DNA from: Methylococcales bacterium
GTDB taxonomy: Bacteria; Pseudomonadota; Gammaproteobacteria; Methylococcales; Methylomonadaceae
DNA: 46,850 bases
Reading direction: 5' to 3'
Assembly: GCA_028707085.1 (NCBI GenBank)
Contig: JAQTUW010000023.1
Coordinates: 1 to 46,850 of the forward strand
Shown here: positions 8,798 through 16,931 of the stretch, piece after piece
Layout: the number at the start of each line of letters is the position of its first letter
Numbering within the stretch: the stretch's first letter is position 1
The notes under the pieces: generated by a model
The model's input: the letters and a program-made list of their open reading frames with translations, nothing else
What the model was told of the DNA's origin: nothing
The model's database searches: none
Translations under genes and position numbers: made by a program

Positions 8798-9031
8798 TCA
8801 AATTTGTGGACGACCGCGACGCAGGTTTTTCAGAGCGTAGCGTTCGCGCGCCAGCTTTTTCAGGTGGCGTTTAACGGCTGCGGCGCCTTTGCGTTTGCGT
8901 TCGGTTGTCGGTTTTTCATAAAATTCGCGGCGGCGAACTTCCGCCAGCACACCGGCCTTTTCACACGCGCGTTTGAAACGGCGAATAGCTACGTCAAAAT
9001 GTTCGTTCTCTTTAACTTTTATTGATGGCAT
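8798..9031 (-). CDS. rpsU: 30S ribosomal protein S21
   Basis: A 77-residue, very basic protein ([10 protein letters not shown] at the start, F-K-R-A-C-E-K-A-G in the middle, L-R-R-G-R-P-Q-I at the end). S21 joins the small subunit near the anti-Shine-Dalgarno region and assists initiation. I start at the ATG at 9031; a TTG two codons earlier is in frame but unlikely. First gene of the macromolecular synthesis operon, read from the promoter at 9100-9127. Confidence 0.97.
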   Translation of the reverse strand: MPSIKVKENEHFDVAIRRFKRACEKAGVLAEVRRREFYEKPTTERKRKGAAAVKRHLKKLARERYALKNLRRGRPQI

Positions 9032-9099
9032 TATCAATGATCCGATTTATGTTAGTATTTTGTCGATCCATCAGGCAATACGGCCCGTTGAAACTGTCA

Positions 9100-9127
9100 A
9101 TTATACCCGCAATTTTTTTTTATTCAA
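9100..9127 (-). promoter_or_regulatory. Promoter of rpsU-yqeY-dnaG-rpoD
   Basis: On the minus strand TTGAAT (9122-9127), a 16-base A-rich spacer and a perfect TATAAT (9100-9105) lie about 70 bases upstream of the rpsU ATG, inside the divergent spacer with tsaD. Confidence 0.75.
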
Positions 9128-9134
9128 AAACTTA

Positions 9135-10157
9135 ATGTACGTTTTAGGCATAGAAACCTCCTGCGATGAGACAGCAGTCGCGATTTACCATGCCGAAAAA
9201 GGCCTGATCAGCCATATTTTATATAGTCAGGCGAGTGCTCATAGCGAATATGGCGGCGTCGTTCCGGAGCTGGCCTCACGGGATCATATTCGCAAACTGA
9301 CGCCTCTGATCCGGCAGACCATGCAGGATAGCGGTGTTAAGGCAAAGGATATTGGCGGAATTGCCTACACTGCCGGCCCCGGGTTGATGGGCGCCTTGCT
9401 GGTTGGCGCAGCTACGGCCCGCAGTCTGGCATGGGCCTGGCGAATACCGGCCGTCGCCGTCCATCATATGGAAGGGCATCTGCTGGCGCCGATGCTGGAA
9501 GAGGATTCTCCGGAATTTCCGTTCGTGGCTTTATTGATTTCCGGCGGGCATACTCTGCTGATAGAGGTCGGCGGCATAGGCCAATACCGTTTGTTGGGCG
9601 AATCGCTGGATGACGCGGCTGGAGAAGCTTTTGATAAAACCGCCAAGTTGCTGGGGCTGGCGTATCCCGGCGGGCCGGAGCTGGCCAGGCTGGCAGGGCA
9701 GGGCAGGGAAGGCCGGTTTCATTTCCCAAGACCCATGACCGACAGGCCAGGGCTTGATTTCAGCTTTAGCGGACTAAAAACCTTCGCCCTGAATACCATT
9801 CAGCAGCATGTCGTCTGTGATCAGGACAGGGCCGATGTCGCCATTGCCTTTCAGCGGGCAATGGCCGATACTTTAAGCATCAAATGCAAACGCGCTTTGC
9901 AGCAGACCGGGCTTAAAACCCTGGTTGTCGCCGGCGGCGTCAGCGCCAACCAGATGATTCGAAGCAAGTTGCTGGAAATGTCCGCCGAGCAGGGCGCTCA
10001 GGTTTTTTTTCCGCGCCCCGAGTTTTGTACGGACAATGGCGCGATGATTGCCTATGCGGGATGTCAGCGGTTGCTGGCCGGGCAAACCCAGAATCTGGAA
10101 ATATTTGCCCGGCCGCGGTGGCCTATCGATGAACTGGTGGGAACTGAAATAGCCTGA
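9135..10157 (+). CDS. tsaD: tRNA N6-threonylcarbamoyladenosine transferase TsaD
   Basis: A 340-residue ASKHA-fold enzyme that transfers threonylcarbamoyl to A37 of ANN-decoding tRNAs, together with TsaB and TsaE. Diagnostic motifs are [13 protein letters not shown], the metal-binding H-H-M-E-G-H (H111, H115), S-G-G-H-T-L-L and [10 protein letters not shown] near the C-terminus. I start at the ATG at 9135 because the family N-terminus begins exactly there; the frame is open further upstream but contains no family sequence. It is divergent from rpsU, the common gammaproteobacterial arrangement. Confidence 0.97.
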   Translation: MYVLGIETSCDETAVAIYHAEKGLISHILYSQASAHSEYGGVVPELASRDHIRKLTPLIRQTMQDSGVKAKDIGGIAYTAGPGLMGALLVGAATARSLAWAWRIPAVAVHHMEGHLLAPMLEEDSPEFPFVALLISGGHTLLIEVGGIGQYRLLGESLDDAAGEAFDKTAKLLGLAYPGGPELARLAGQGREGRFHFPRPMTDRPGLDFSFSGLKTFALNTIQQHVVCDQDRADVAIAFQRAMADTLSIKCKRALQQTGLKTLVVAGGVSANQMIRSKLLEMSAEQGAQVFFPRPEFCTDNGAMIAYAGCQRLLAGQTQNLEIFARPRWPIDELVGTEIA

Positions 10158-10338
10158 ATGTTCGGCACCAACGCATCGGTTGCGTGCTGTAAACCGCCTA
10201 ACCGCATCGATGCCCCGGCCAATATTGAGACAGACGGCGCGCTGTTCCGGCAACGCATGCCGCGCCGCTGCAATTCCGAGGTATCCGTAATACGGTAGTG
10301 TTTTAGTCATCGCGCTTTCAAATCAGGTAGTGAAAATT
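10158..10338. other. Spacer between tsaD and the GT39-like gene
   Basis: About 180 bases with no convincing gene. A minus-strand frame (ATG at 10310) runs from here into antisense tsaD and has no family resemblance, so it is not called. No clear terminator for tsaD is visible. Confidence 0.5.
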
Positions 10339-11889
10339 ATGCAGAAGTCCTATTTAAGGCACGCCACGCTGCTGTCCGGGCTGGTCTATCTTGTGCTGCT
10401 TGTCCTTTATTTTTTTTCGGATCTGGCTATCCGGCCAATCTGGACAGACGAAACCCTCTCCTATTTCCAAGTCAGTGACAGAAGCTTTGCCGGGTTTTTG
10501 GACTCGTTGCGGGCGGGCGTCAATGTCATACCCTATTTTTATTTCATCCTGTTATGGTGCCTGGATCAGTTGTTCGGGCTTGGGCCGGGGCTGTTAAGGC
10601 TGCCTAGCCTGGTTTTTTCCGTTGCGGCGGTGCTTCTGCTGCATAGGCTGTTAAAGACGCGCTACGGACACGGTATTGCTTTTATGGCCTGTATTTCCGC
10701 GCTGCTGCTGTCAAAGGAGTTCATCCTTTTTTCACATGAGGCGCGGCCCTATTCGCTCTATATCCTGGCTGCGGTTTTCTGCCTGTATTCTTCATCCGCT
10801 TTTTTCAGGCAGTCCGAATTGTCCGGAAGAACCGTTTTTTTTAACGGAATGACTGCATTTTTTCTACCCTCCGTACATTATTTCGGCATTTTTTATAGTT
10901 TTTTTACGGCATTGGCGGTTCTTTTGCTGGGGCGGGGTAAGGGACGGAAATTTTTACTCCTGGCCAGTGGCAGTTTTTTGTGCGGCTGGTTGCTGTTTGC
11001 GGCCCTGCATTTTTCACAGATCATGATTTTTGCCGAAAACAAAGGCGCGATCAATCCGGCCTGGATTCCAAAACCGGATATCAGTCAGGTTTATGAGGTT
11101 TTTCTGAAAACATTCGCGCTACCGCCGATCGCCGCCATGATTCTGGTCGCCTACGGCGGGTATTATCTGTTCGCTGCAAAGACAGGTCGTCCGGGCCGGT
11201 TACAGGCCGGAGAAATCCGGGAAACAGACCGGTTTTTATTTGTCCTGGCGCTGTTCTGGCTGCTTCCGGCCACGATTTTCAACCTGTTCGGCGCAGTGGG
11301 CTTGCCAAACCTGACGCTGTCTAGATATTTTGCACCTTCCCTCGTTGCGCTCGCCGTTATCGTGGCGCTGTTATTTGCAAACTTTCTGCCGAAACGGCTT
11401 GATGGGCGGAATGCCGCCTGGCCGGCCTGGGGCGGTAACGGCATGGGGATTTGCATCGCCTTGATTTTTTCGATCTATCCGCTATTGACTTCCAGTGCGC
11501 ATATCGTCCTGGCTTATTCAGGATTGGCGAAAGAATCTGCAAGGGATGCTTTTAAATACATAACAGAATCGCCGCTGCCTGCTGTTACGAATAATAAGCA
11601 TATCTTTTTTGAATATACCTTTAACGAACCCGGCGGGCCGCCTCTGTATCTGTTAATCAGGACAGCGGCTGAAGCCGACAGCTTTCAGCTTTTCGATAGC
11701 CGCCTGTCGGTGCTGACCGAAGATAAATTGGTCGAACTGCCGGCATTCCGGTTTATTTACCAGAAAGGCACGGTCAATTCATTTTCCGATTTTGATATTG
11801 ATGCCTGGGGCGAAAAGCATGGTTTCGATGTGCAAGCCGACAGAACGCATGATGATCAGCAAATCTACACAGTCAGAAAAAAGCAGTAG
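10339..11889 (+). CDS. Glycosyltransferase family 39-like membrane protein
   Basis: A roughly 516-residue polytopic protein with about ten hydrophobic segments. After the first segment comes P-I-W-T-D-E-T-L-S-Y, the acidic D-E motif in the first periplasmic loop of GT39/ArnT-type transferases, and later S-H-E-A-R-P-Y-S-L-Y-I-L, the family's second-loop signature. Such enzymes use polyprenyl-phosphate sugars to modify lipids or proteins on the periplasmic side; the acceptor cannot be predicted. A GTG at 10330 is an alternative start; the ATG at 10339 has AGG spaced better. It is a single gene, with no sugar-pathway neighbours. Confidence 0.75.
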   Translation: MQKSYLRHATLLSGLVYLVLLVLYFFSDLAIRPIWTDETLSYFQVSDRSFAGFLDSLRAGVNVIPYFYFILLWCLDQLFGLGPGLLRLPSLVFSVAAVLLLHRLLKTRYGHGIAFMACISALLLSKEFILFSHEARPYSLYILAAVFCLYSSSAFFRQSELSGRTVFFNGMTAFFLPSVHYFGIFYSFFTALAVLLLGRGKGRKFLLLASGSFLCGWLLFAALHFSQIMIFAENKGAINPAWIPKPDISQVYEVFLKTFALPPIAAMILVAYGGYYLFAAKTGRPGRLQAGEIRETDRFLFVLALFWLLPATIFNLFGAVGLPNLTLSRYFAPSLVALAVIVALLFANFLPKRLDGRNAAWPAWGGNGMGICIALIFSIYPLLTSSAHIVLAYSGLAKESARDAFKYITESPLPAVTNNKHIFFEYTFNEPGGPPLYLLIRTAAEADSFQLFDSRLSVLTEDKLVELPAFRFIYQKGTVNSFSDFDIDAWGEKHGFDVQADRTHDDQQIYTVRKKQ

Positions 11890-12011
11890 AAAATCTCGAA
11901 AACCGCCTGTCGGCACGGCTTTCCAGGGCTGTGCCCACGGGTTCGGCCTTTGTTGGGTCAGCCCGCCATCTCCTGAGTTTGTGGCGGTGGTCAAAGCATT
12001 AAAGCCCGCTT
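11890..12011. other. Convergent spacer
   Basis: Between the GT39-like gene and plsY, read towards each other. No gene and no strong terminator hairpin seen. Confidence 0.4.
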
Positions 12012-12584
12012 TCAAGTCTCCTGTCTTGCCAGCAGCCGCTGGATATTGCCTTTATGCCGCCACAATAAAATGGCCGAGATCAGTATGAATGTGATCAATA
12101 TATCTACGTCGCCGACAATCAGCCAGACGTATAACGGGGTCAGCAGGGCGGCTACCAGCGCGGCAAGCGATGAAATTTTGCCGATTTTATAAACTGCAAG
12201 CCAGGTTGCCAATACCGTGGCCCCCAGCAGCCAGTCTACGCCCAGTGTGACCCCGAATGAAGTCGCCACGCCCTTGCCACCCTTGAATGCGAAAAACAGC
12301 GGATATAAATGCCCTAAAAATGCGGCAAATATCACCAGTGATAATAGCAGGCTGTCCGCGCCTAGCGCCTTGGCCAATAATACCGGCAGCAGACCTTTCA
12401 TGGCGTCGCCGAATAAAGTGATTGCCGCCGCCTTTTTGCCGCCGATGCGCATAACGTTGGTGGCGCCTGGGTTGCCGGAACCGTTTTCCCTGGGATCGGC
12501 AAGCCCCATGATCTTGCAGACTATGATTGCGCTCGACACCGAGCCGGTTAAATAAGCCAAAGGCGCCAGCAGCCATTCCATCAT
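12012..12584 (-). CDS. plsY: Glycerol-3-phosphate acyltransferase PlsY
   Basis: A 190-residue integral membrane enzyme that moves acyl groups from acyl-phosphate to glycerol 3-phosphate, the first step of phospholipid synthesis. The three cytoplasmic signatures are visible: G-S-G-N-P-G-A-T-N-V-M-R, G-H-L-Y-P-L-F-F and F-K-G-G-K-G-V-A-T-S-F-G, with about five membrane helices. GAGGG lies upstream of the ATG at 12584; a second ATG follows directly. It is divergent from folB, as in many proteobacteria. Confidence 0.95.
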   Translation of the reverse strand: MMEWLLAPLAYLTGSVSSAIIVCKIMGLADPRENGSGNPGATNVMRIGGKKAAAITLFGDAMKGLLPVLLAKALGADSLLLSLVIFAAFLGHLYPLFFAFKGGKGVATSFGVTLGVDWLLGATVLATWLAVYKIGKISSLAALVAALLTPLYVWLIVGDVDILITFILISAILLWRHKGNIQRLLARQET

Positions 12585-12660
12585 TCGGAAACCCTCTCAA
12601 CAAAACTTGAATAGACGAGCCATATGCTCGATACTAATTAATTATACTTGGCACAGGCCA

Positions 12661-12727
12661 AATTTTGGCGCCTCTGTTTCCTTTGCCGTCGGCAGGCGGC
12701 CGGGGTTGATGAGGAGAGGCCAAAATT
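12661..12727. repeat. Long imperfect hairpin in the plsY-folB spacer
   Basis: AATTTTGGCGCCTC (12661-12674) pairs with GAGAGGCCAAAATT (12714-12727) apart from a two-base bulge. The loop contains a second GC-rich foldback (gccgtcggcaggcggc). Placed in a divergent promoter region, it could be a regulatory structure or a small inverted-repeat element. Confidence 0.4.
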
Positions 12728-12770
12728 GGACGCGTGAACACTAACTAATAATAATAACCGGAAAACAACG

Positions 12771-13130
12771 ATGGATATCATCTTTTTAGGCGGGCTTGAA
12801 ATCGATACCGTCATCGGTATTTACGACTGGGAACGGAAGGTCAAACAACGGATAGTGCTTGATATTGAAATGGGCGGCATCGATATCAGAAAAGCCGCTG
12901 AAACCGACAATATTGTTTATGCTCTTGATTACAAGGCTGTTTCAGACAGGATAGTCAGTTTTGTGGAGCAAAGTGATTTTTTTCTGGTGGAGTCGCTGAT
13001 AGACAAAATTGCCGATATTTTACTTAGGGAATTTGCGATTCCATGGGTAAAAATCAAGCTCAACAAAAAAGGCGCGGTCAGCAAGGCGCAGGATGTGGGA
13101 ATTATCATTGAACGTGGCAAGCGGTTATGA
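12771..13130 (+). CDS. folB: Dihydroneopterin aldolase
   Basis: A 119-residue enzyme of tetrahydrofolate synthesis that cleaves 7,8-dihydroneopterin to 6-hydroxymethyl-dihydropterin and glycolaldehyde. The N-terminus M-D-I-I-F-L-G-G-L-E-I-D-T-V-I-G-I-Y-D-W-E is typical, as are the catalytic-loop E (V-E-S-L-I-D-K-I-A) and a conserved lysine near the C-terminus (K-L-N-K-K-G-A). The stop overlaps the folK start by four bases, so translation is coupled with the next pathway step. Confidence 0.95.
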   Translation: MDIIFLGGLEIDTVIGIYDWERKVKQRIVLDIEMGGIDIRKAAETDNIVYALDYKAVSDRIVSFVEQSDFFLVESLIDKIADILLREFAIPWVKIKLNKKGAVSKAQDVGIIIERGKRL

Positions 13131-13651
13131 CTACCGGTTATATCAGCGTCGGCAGCAATATCGACAAGGAAACACACATTCCGTCCAGTCTTGCCGCCCT
13201 GCGCCGGCAACTGGGCCGGCTGCGGGTTTCCAGTATCTATGAAACCGAAGCGGTGGGCTTTGTCGGTGCGAAATTTCATAACCTGATTGTTGCGTTTGAT
13301 TCCGAACTCAGCGCCAAGGAGGTGGCGAAATTACTCAGGCAAATCGAACTGGATCATGGCCGCCTGCGCGATGCGCCCAAATTTTCTCCCAGAACCCTGG
13401 ATCTGGATTTGGTTCTGTATGGCGATCAGGTGATCAGCGATGGACGGTTGCGCATACCCAGGGATGAAATCGAGCGTTATGCTTTCGTGCTGGAGCCTTT
13501 GGCGGAAATTGCCCCGGATGCACTGCATCCTATCAGCCGGCAATCCTACGCACAGCTTTGGGCCCTATTCGACAAACGCGGCCTGCAACAGCACAAGGTC
13601 TTTCCCGACTGGTTATCAAACCCGGAGATGGCGGCCGCCATCGACGGTTAA
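13127..13651 (+). CDS. folK: HPPK (6-hydroxymethyl-7,8-dihydropterin pyrophosphokinase)
   Basis: A 174-residue kinase that pyrophosphorylates the folB product. Signatures are Y-I-S-V-G-S-N-I-D-K-E at the start, F-H-N-L-I-V-A-F in the middle, and F-S-P-R-T-L-D-L-D-L-V-L-Y-G with the Mg-binding aspartates. The C-terminus shows the usual I-P-R-D-E-I-E-R-Y-A-F-V-L-x-P-L. It overlaps folB at its start, and its last 36 bases overlap the 3' end of the opposing SDR gene. Confidence 0.95.
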   Translation: MTTGYISVGSNIDKETHIPSSLAALRRQLGRLRVSSIYETEAVGFVGAKFHNLIVAFDSELSAKEVAKLLRQIELDHGRLRDAPKFSPRTLDLDLVLYGDQVISDGRLRIPRDEIERYAFVLEPLAEIAPDALHPISRQSYAQLWALFDKRGLQQHKVFPDWLSNPEMAAAIDG

Positions 13652-14347
13652 TATCTGGCCGGTAATATAATCGGCGTCGCAAATTAAAAATTGCACCGCT
13701 TTGGCGATATCCGCCACGCTGCCGCAACGTTGCAAGGCGACTTTTTGTAATATTTCCGCCTTTTGCGCCTCGTTCATCCCGGTTTCCGGCCATAAAATGG
13801 CGCCGGGGGCTACGGCGTTGACGCGTATGGCGGGGGCGAGCTCCTTGGCAAGGCAGCGGGTCATGCCGGTCAGACCTGCTTTCGAGATGCTGTAAACCGG
13901 ATAGCCGGCCAGACCGTTTTCGGCATGAATATCGACCAGATTCACGATGCAGCCGTTACGGGCCGTCAGTGCCGGCGCAAGCAACTGGGAAAGGAAAAAC
14001 GGCGCTTTAAGATTGCTGTTTATCGATTGCTCCCAATCCGTTTCCGAAATCCGGCCGAGCTGCCCCGGTTGAAACTGCGAGGCGTTATTCACCAGCGCAT
14101 CAAGCCCGTTCCAGGTCTGGCAGGCCAGACTGGCCAGATCGGTCAGTTCGGCCATATTCAGTAAATCGGCCTTGATTGCCGTTGCCGAATTTTTCCGGAT
14201 GGCGTTCAGTTCGTCCCTAAGCTGTATGGCCTGTTCCACAGAGGAATGGTAATGCAGAATTACCCGCCAGCCCGAACTGTGCAGCAGCCGGGCGCAACCG
14301 GCGCCAATACGGCGGGCTGCGCCGGTAATCAGCACATTTTTCTGCAT
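13616..14347 (-). CDS. Pteridine reductase-like short-chain dehydrogenase
   Basis: A 243-residue SDR. Its cofactor motif is T-G-A-A-R-R-I-G with the double arginine typical of pteridine reductases (PTR1/FolM), which prefer NADPH. It also has N-N-A-S near residue 90, the catalytic Y-P-V-Y-S-I-S-K (Tyr-x-x-x-Lys) and a C-terminal D-Y-I-T-G-Q-I-L-T-V-D-G-G-R. Its position facing folB-folK supports a role in reducing dihydropteridines or dihydrofolate, but substrate is inferred. The 3' ends of the two units overlap by 36 bases. Confidence 0.85.
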   Translation of the reverse strand: MQKNVLITGAARRIGAGCARLLHSSGWRVILHYHSSVEQAIQLRDELNAIRKNSATAIKADLLNMAELTDLASLACQTWNGLDALVNNASQFQPGQLGRISETDWEQSINSNLKAPFFLSQLLAPALTARNGCIVNLVDIHAENGLAGYPVYSISKAGLTGMTRCLAKELAPAIRVNAVAPGAILWPETGMNEAQKAEILQKVALQRCGSVADIAKAVQFLICDADYITGQILTVDGGRHLRV

Positions 14348-14359
14348 CCGGATGGTTGC

Positions 14360-14644
14360 TTACTGACCGGCGGCCAGGCTGGCGATCAGTTTTTTTCGAA
14401 TAAAGAAGCATGCGCAGACAGCGCAGGCGACAGGCGACTGGGTCAGCAAAAACTCTATTACCGAATGCTGGGGAACCACGCCGGCCAGCGGCGTCACAAT
14501 CAGGAATTTTGATAGCCACCAGGTTAGCCAATAGCCGATCACTCCGATAATCGACCAGTTAAGCCAGGGGCCGCCATGGTTTTTGGCAGCCATATAAAAC
14601 CAGATCAGGGTTAAAATGCCGAACAGTTTAGCCAGAAATAACAT
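14360..14644 (-). CDS. Small membrane protein, unknown
   Basis: A 94-residue protein with about three hydrophobic segments (M-L-F-L-A-K-L-F-G-I-L-T-L-I-W-F at the start). The ATG at 14644 is chosen because GGAGAGG precedes it; the longer in-frame extension has no ribosome binding site. It lies just upstream of the SDR on the same strand (12-base gap) and is probably co-transcribed. No family or function recognised. Confidence 0.65.
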   Translation of the reverse strand: MLFLAKLFGILTLIWFYMAAKNHGGPWLNWSIIGVIGYWLTWWLSKFLIVTPLAGVVPQHSVIEFLLTQSPVACAVCACFFIRKKLIASLAAGQ

Positions 14645-14986
14645 AATCCTCTCCTTCTTATTCTTATTGGGGGCATCGAAACGCCATTGCGGAAAGCCAG
14701 GGCGCAGACAGGCGAAACTTTGCATTCGCGAGGTTTTTCAGGTCTTGTTTTGGCGGAATGACCCGTCTGTTTCGATGTCCATTATCGTTCTGAAACCGGT
14801 GGACAGCCACCGTAGGCGCACTGTAATCAAAAATGCTTTAAACATCAACAATGCGTTGAATATCGGCCGCTTCATTTTGGTCAACGGCCGACTGCCCCGG
14901 ATTGGCGGCCAAGGCATTTAAACCATGCCCCTGCGGCGCGGAACGCATTGTTGTTTACAGTCTGACGCCAAACCGGCGTCGCAGGG
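14645..14986. other. Intergenic stretch without a credible gene
   Basis: About 340 bases. A plus-strand frame of about 100 codons (14616-14921) has no ribosome binding site and no recognisable domain; I do not call it. Confidence 0.45.
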
Positions 14987-15673
14987 CTATCCGGTCGGAT
15001 CAACCGTACGGGCCGAGAGCCGATAAACCTTGCAGGCAGTACGTTCCGGAGCCAGCTCCGGATGGTTGTGATTGATCTCGAATCCACTTTCGGCATGGGT
15101 TAGGTCGATGTCGAAATCCGTTGAAAACAAGGTGTTAATCTCGGCGTCAACGCAAAAACCACTATCCGGGGCGGCGGATTGTTCGGCGTCTTCAGTTGTC
15201 AGCAAAAACACGCTGGCGTTCACCGGCACCAGTCGGCGCAAATGCTCGACATAGGATCCGCGTATATCTTCCGGCAGAGCTGTCAGAGCCGCCCGGTCAT
15301 ACACCAGATCGATGGTTCCCAGATCGCTCTTATTCAAGGCAAAAAAATCGCCGCACAGGATGCGGATGTTTTGATGCTGCCAGAGTACGAATTTTCCCAC
15401 CCGGCGGCGGGTGGCCTTTAGATGGTTTTCGCTGAAAAAAGCCTTGACAGCCACCGGGCTTAATTCCACGCCGATTACCTGATGGCCTTGCCGGGCCAGC
15501 CAGAGCATGTCCAGACTTTTTCCGCAAAGCGGCACAAACACCCGACGGTTGGGGAGCGGATCGAGGCTGAGCCAGAATTTTATGAGCAGTTGATTGACGG
15601 TTTTCTGATGAAAATCAGAACGTTTGTCACGCCAGAATTGCAGCCAGAGGCTGTTGTCGCGGCTGGTGATCAT
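14987..15673 (-). CDS. tpm: Thiopurine S-methyltransferase family protein
   Basis: A 228-residue SAM-dependent methyltransferase. It has the TPMT entry W-L-Q-F-W-R-D-K-R-S-D-F-H, the SAM-binding V-P-L-C-G-K-S-L-D-M-L-W-L and G-V-E-L-S-P-V-A-V, and D-L-V-Y-D-R-A-A-L-T-A-L-P. Bacterial members methylate thiopurines and, in some species, selenium or tellurium compounds; the natural substrate here is unknown. Its ATG overlaps the stop of a 38-codon upstream frame (ATGA), suggesting coupled translation. Confidence 0.92.
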   Translation of the reverse strand: MITSRDNSLWLQFWRDKRSDFHQKTVNQLLIKFWLSLDPLPNRRVFVPLCGKSLDMLWLARQGHQVIGVELSPVAVKAFFSENHLKATRRRVGKFVLWQHQNIRILCGDFFALNKSDLGTIDLVYDRAALTALPEDIRGSYVEHLRRLVPVNASVFLLTTEDAEQSAAPDSGFCVDAEINTLFSTDFDIDLTHAESGFEINHNHPELAPERTACKVYRLSARTVDPTG

Positions 15674-15786
15674 GCTGCTTTGGCCCGTTGAGAGCCGGAA
15701 TGTTGTGGATGGACAAACAGTGAACAGGGCGTTTCCCCCGTGCCGGCGACGGGTAGGGTATCCGGCTTGATTCGACAGGTGGGCAT
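15670..15786 (-). CDS. Candidate 38-residue peptide translationally coupled to tpm
   Basis: An ATG at 15786 opens a 38-codon frame (begins M-P-T-C-R-I-K-P-D-T, with C4 and C21, ends Q-R-A-K-A-A). Its TGA overlaps the tpm ATG by the classical ATGA. GAGAGAA lies upstream at a tolerable distance. The overlap and the pair of cysteines make it more interesting than chance, but nothing recognisable is encoded and it could be coincidence. Confidence 0.35.
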   Translation of the reverse strand: MPTCRIKPDTLPVAGTGETPCSLFVHPQHSGSQRAKAA

Positions 15787-15950
15787 GGGCGTTCTCTCAA
15801 AACGAAAAAAGGATCAGTTAAAATTCTGATCGATCAAGCACAACGCTTCGTCAAAAGGGGGATGCCGGGCCGAAAAGGCTGTTCAGGGTTATTGGTGGAT
15901 GCTTGTTGCTCCTGCTAATGGACAGGGTAGCATTTTGGCCGATAAATTAC
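15787..15950. other. Spacer between DUF445 gene and tpm unit
   Basis: About 160 bases downstream of the DUF445 gene. No gene or clear terminator recognised. Confidence 0.4.
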
Positions 15951-16685
15951 TTAAAAAATACCGGAAACAGTCCCGATCAGGCCGCCGCCGACGCCGCCCC
16001 AGACCACCAGCCAGCCCATATGCTGTTTGATAATGGCTTGCACCATTTCCTTGACCATTTGCGGCGTCAATTCGGCAAGGCGTAAATCGATGACGATTTC
16101 AATTTTCGACGTCAAGTCCTCACTAATTTTGTGTGCGTCAAGGCCATGCTGCAAAGCCTGTTTAAAACGATGCGACTCCGTCATATCCTGTAGGGTTTGC
16201 CGCATTTTCGTGGTAAAAGGCGCTTTTAGCGGCGTCAGAGAGGCTTCGCCGCCCATCATCGCCAACATGCCGCCAAATTGCGAAGCCATGATGGATGAAA
16301 CCAGATCATCATAGATTCCGTCATAATCCACTGCATCCAGTAATGGCTGTAAATTCAATACGTTATCGCCCTGTTCTTCTTTTTCAATGAATTGCTCGAT
16401 ATTTCCAGTGGTAAAAAACTGCTGCATCATCAAGTTCTTGATGGATGTTTTAAATTCCTCGAAACGTTCCGGAATTACGCCGGAGCCGTATAGAAACGGC
16501 ACTTTTTCAAAAAGCATGTAAATTGCCAGCCAGTTGGTGATTGCCCCGGAAAAGGCAAAAAAACCGATGGCTTTCAATGTTTCGGGAAAAACCGGACTGA
16601 TGTAGCCCAGCAGAATAATGCAGATGGCGATGATATTAGTTAGTGCGCTCTTGTCAAATAATTGTTTTATAGTAACTTTTTTCAT
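15951..16685 (-). CDS. DUF445 family membrane protein
   Basis: A 244-residue protein with two N-terminal membrane helices (I-I-A-I-C-I-I-L-L-G-Y and F-F-A-F-S-G-A-I-T-N-W-L-A-I-Y-M-L-F). The second contains the G-A-x-T-N-W-L-A-x-x-M-L-F-x-x-x-P motif of DUF445 (YheB/YjiN relatives). A soluble helical middle follows, then a glycine-rich C-terminal helix (W-G-G-V-G-G-G-L-I-G). The role of the family is unknown. It stands alone on the minus strand. Confidence 0.85.
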   Translation of the reverse strand: MKKVTIKQLFDKSALTNIIAICIILLGYISPVFPETLKAIGFFAFSGAITNWLAIYMLFEKVPFLYGSGVIPERFEEFKTSIKNLMMQQFFTTGNIEQFIEKEEQGDNVLNLQPLLDAVDYDGIYDDLVSSIMASQFGGMLAMMGGEASLTPLKAPFTTKMRQTLQDMTESHRFKQALQHGLDAHKISEDLTSKIEIVIDLRLAELTPQMVKEMVQAIIKQHMGWLVVWGGVGGGLIGTVSGIF

Positions 16686-16931
16686 GTTTTCAAGGTTGGG
16701 CTAGCGGAAGGTCGGCGCCCGGTGTTCCGGGGGATAATGGAGTGGTTTTCCGGCAGGCCGCTATCGCTGCCGGAGCGTTAAATGTTAAAATATCGGCCAA
16801 TATTCGGTGTGTCGCGAAAAACCGGGGTTTGGTGCTTCGACAGGCTAGCCGCCAACCGGCAAGTTATATTGAGTTACCAACAAGCAGCGTTCGTATTGGA
16901 TGTGTCGATGTGCGGCTTTTCGAGGTTTTCT
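16686..16931. other. Intergenic stretch with a REP half-site
   Basis: No gene seen. CTTCGACAGGCTAG at 16835-16848 resembles one arm of the inverted repeat at 1932-2002; no matching second arm is nearby. Confidence 0.4.

Noticed and set aside
9873-10310. 145-codon minus-strand frame antisense to the end of tsaD and into the spacer
   Set aside because: Most of it is the shadow of a certain gene, it resembles no family, and there is no ribosome binding site.
14616-14921. 101-codon plus-strand frame opposite the small membrane protein
   Set aside because: It is partly antisense to a frame with a good ribosome binding site and shows no family pattern.
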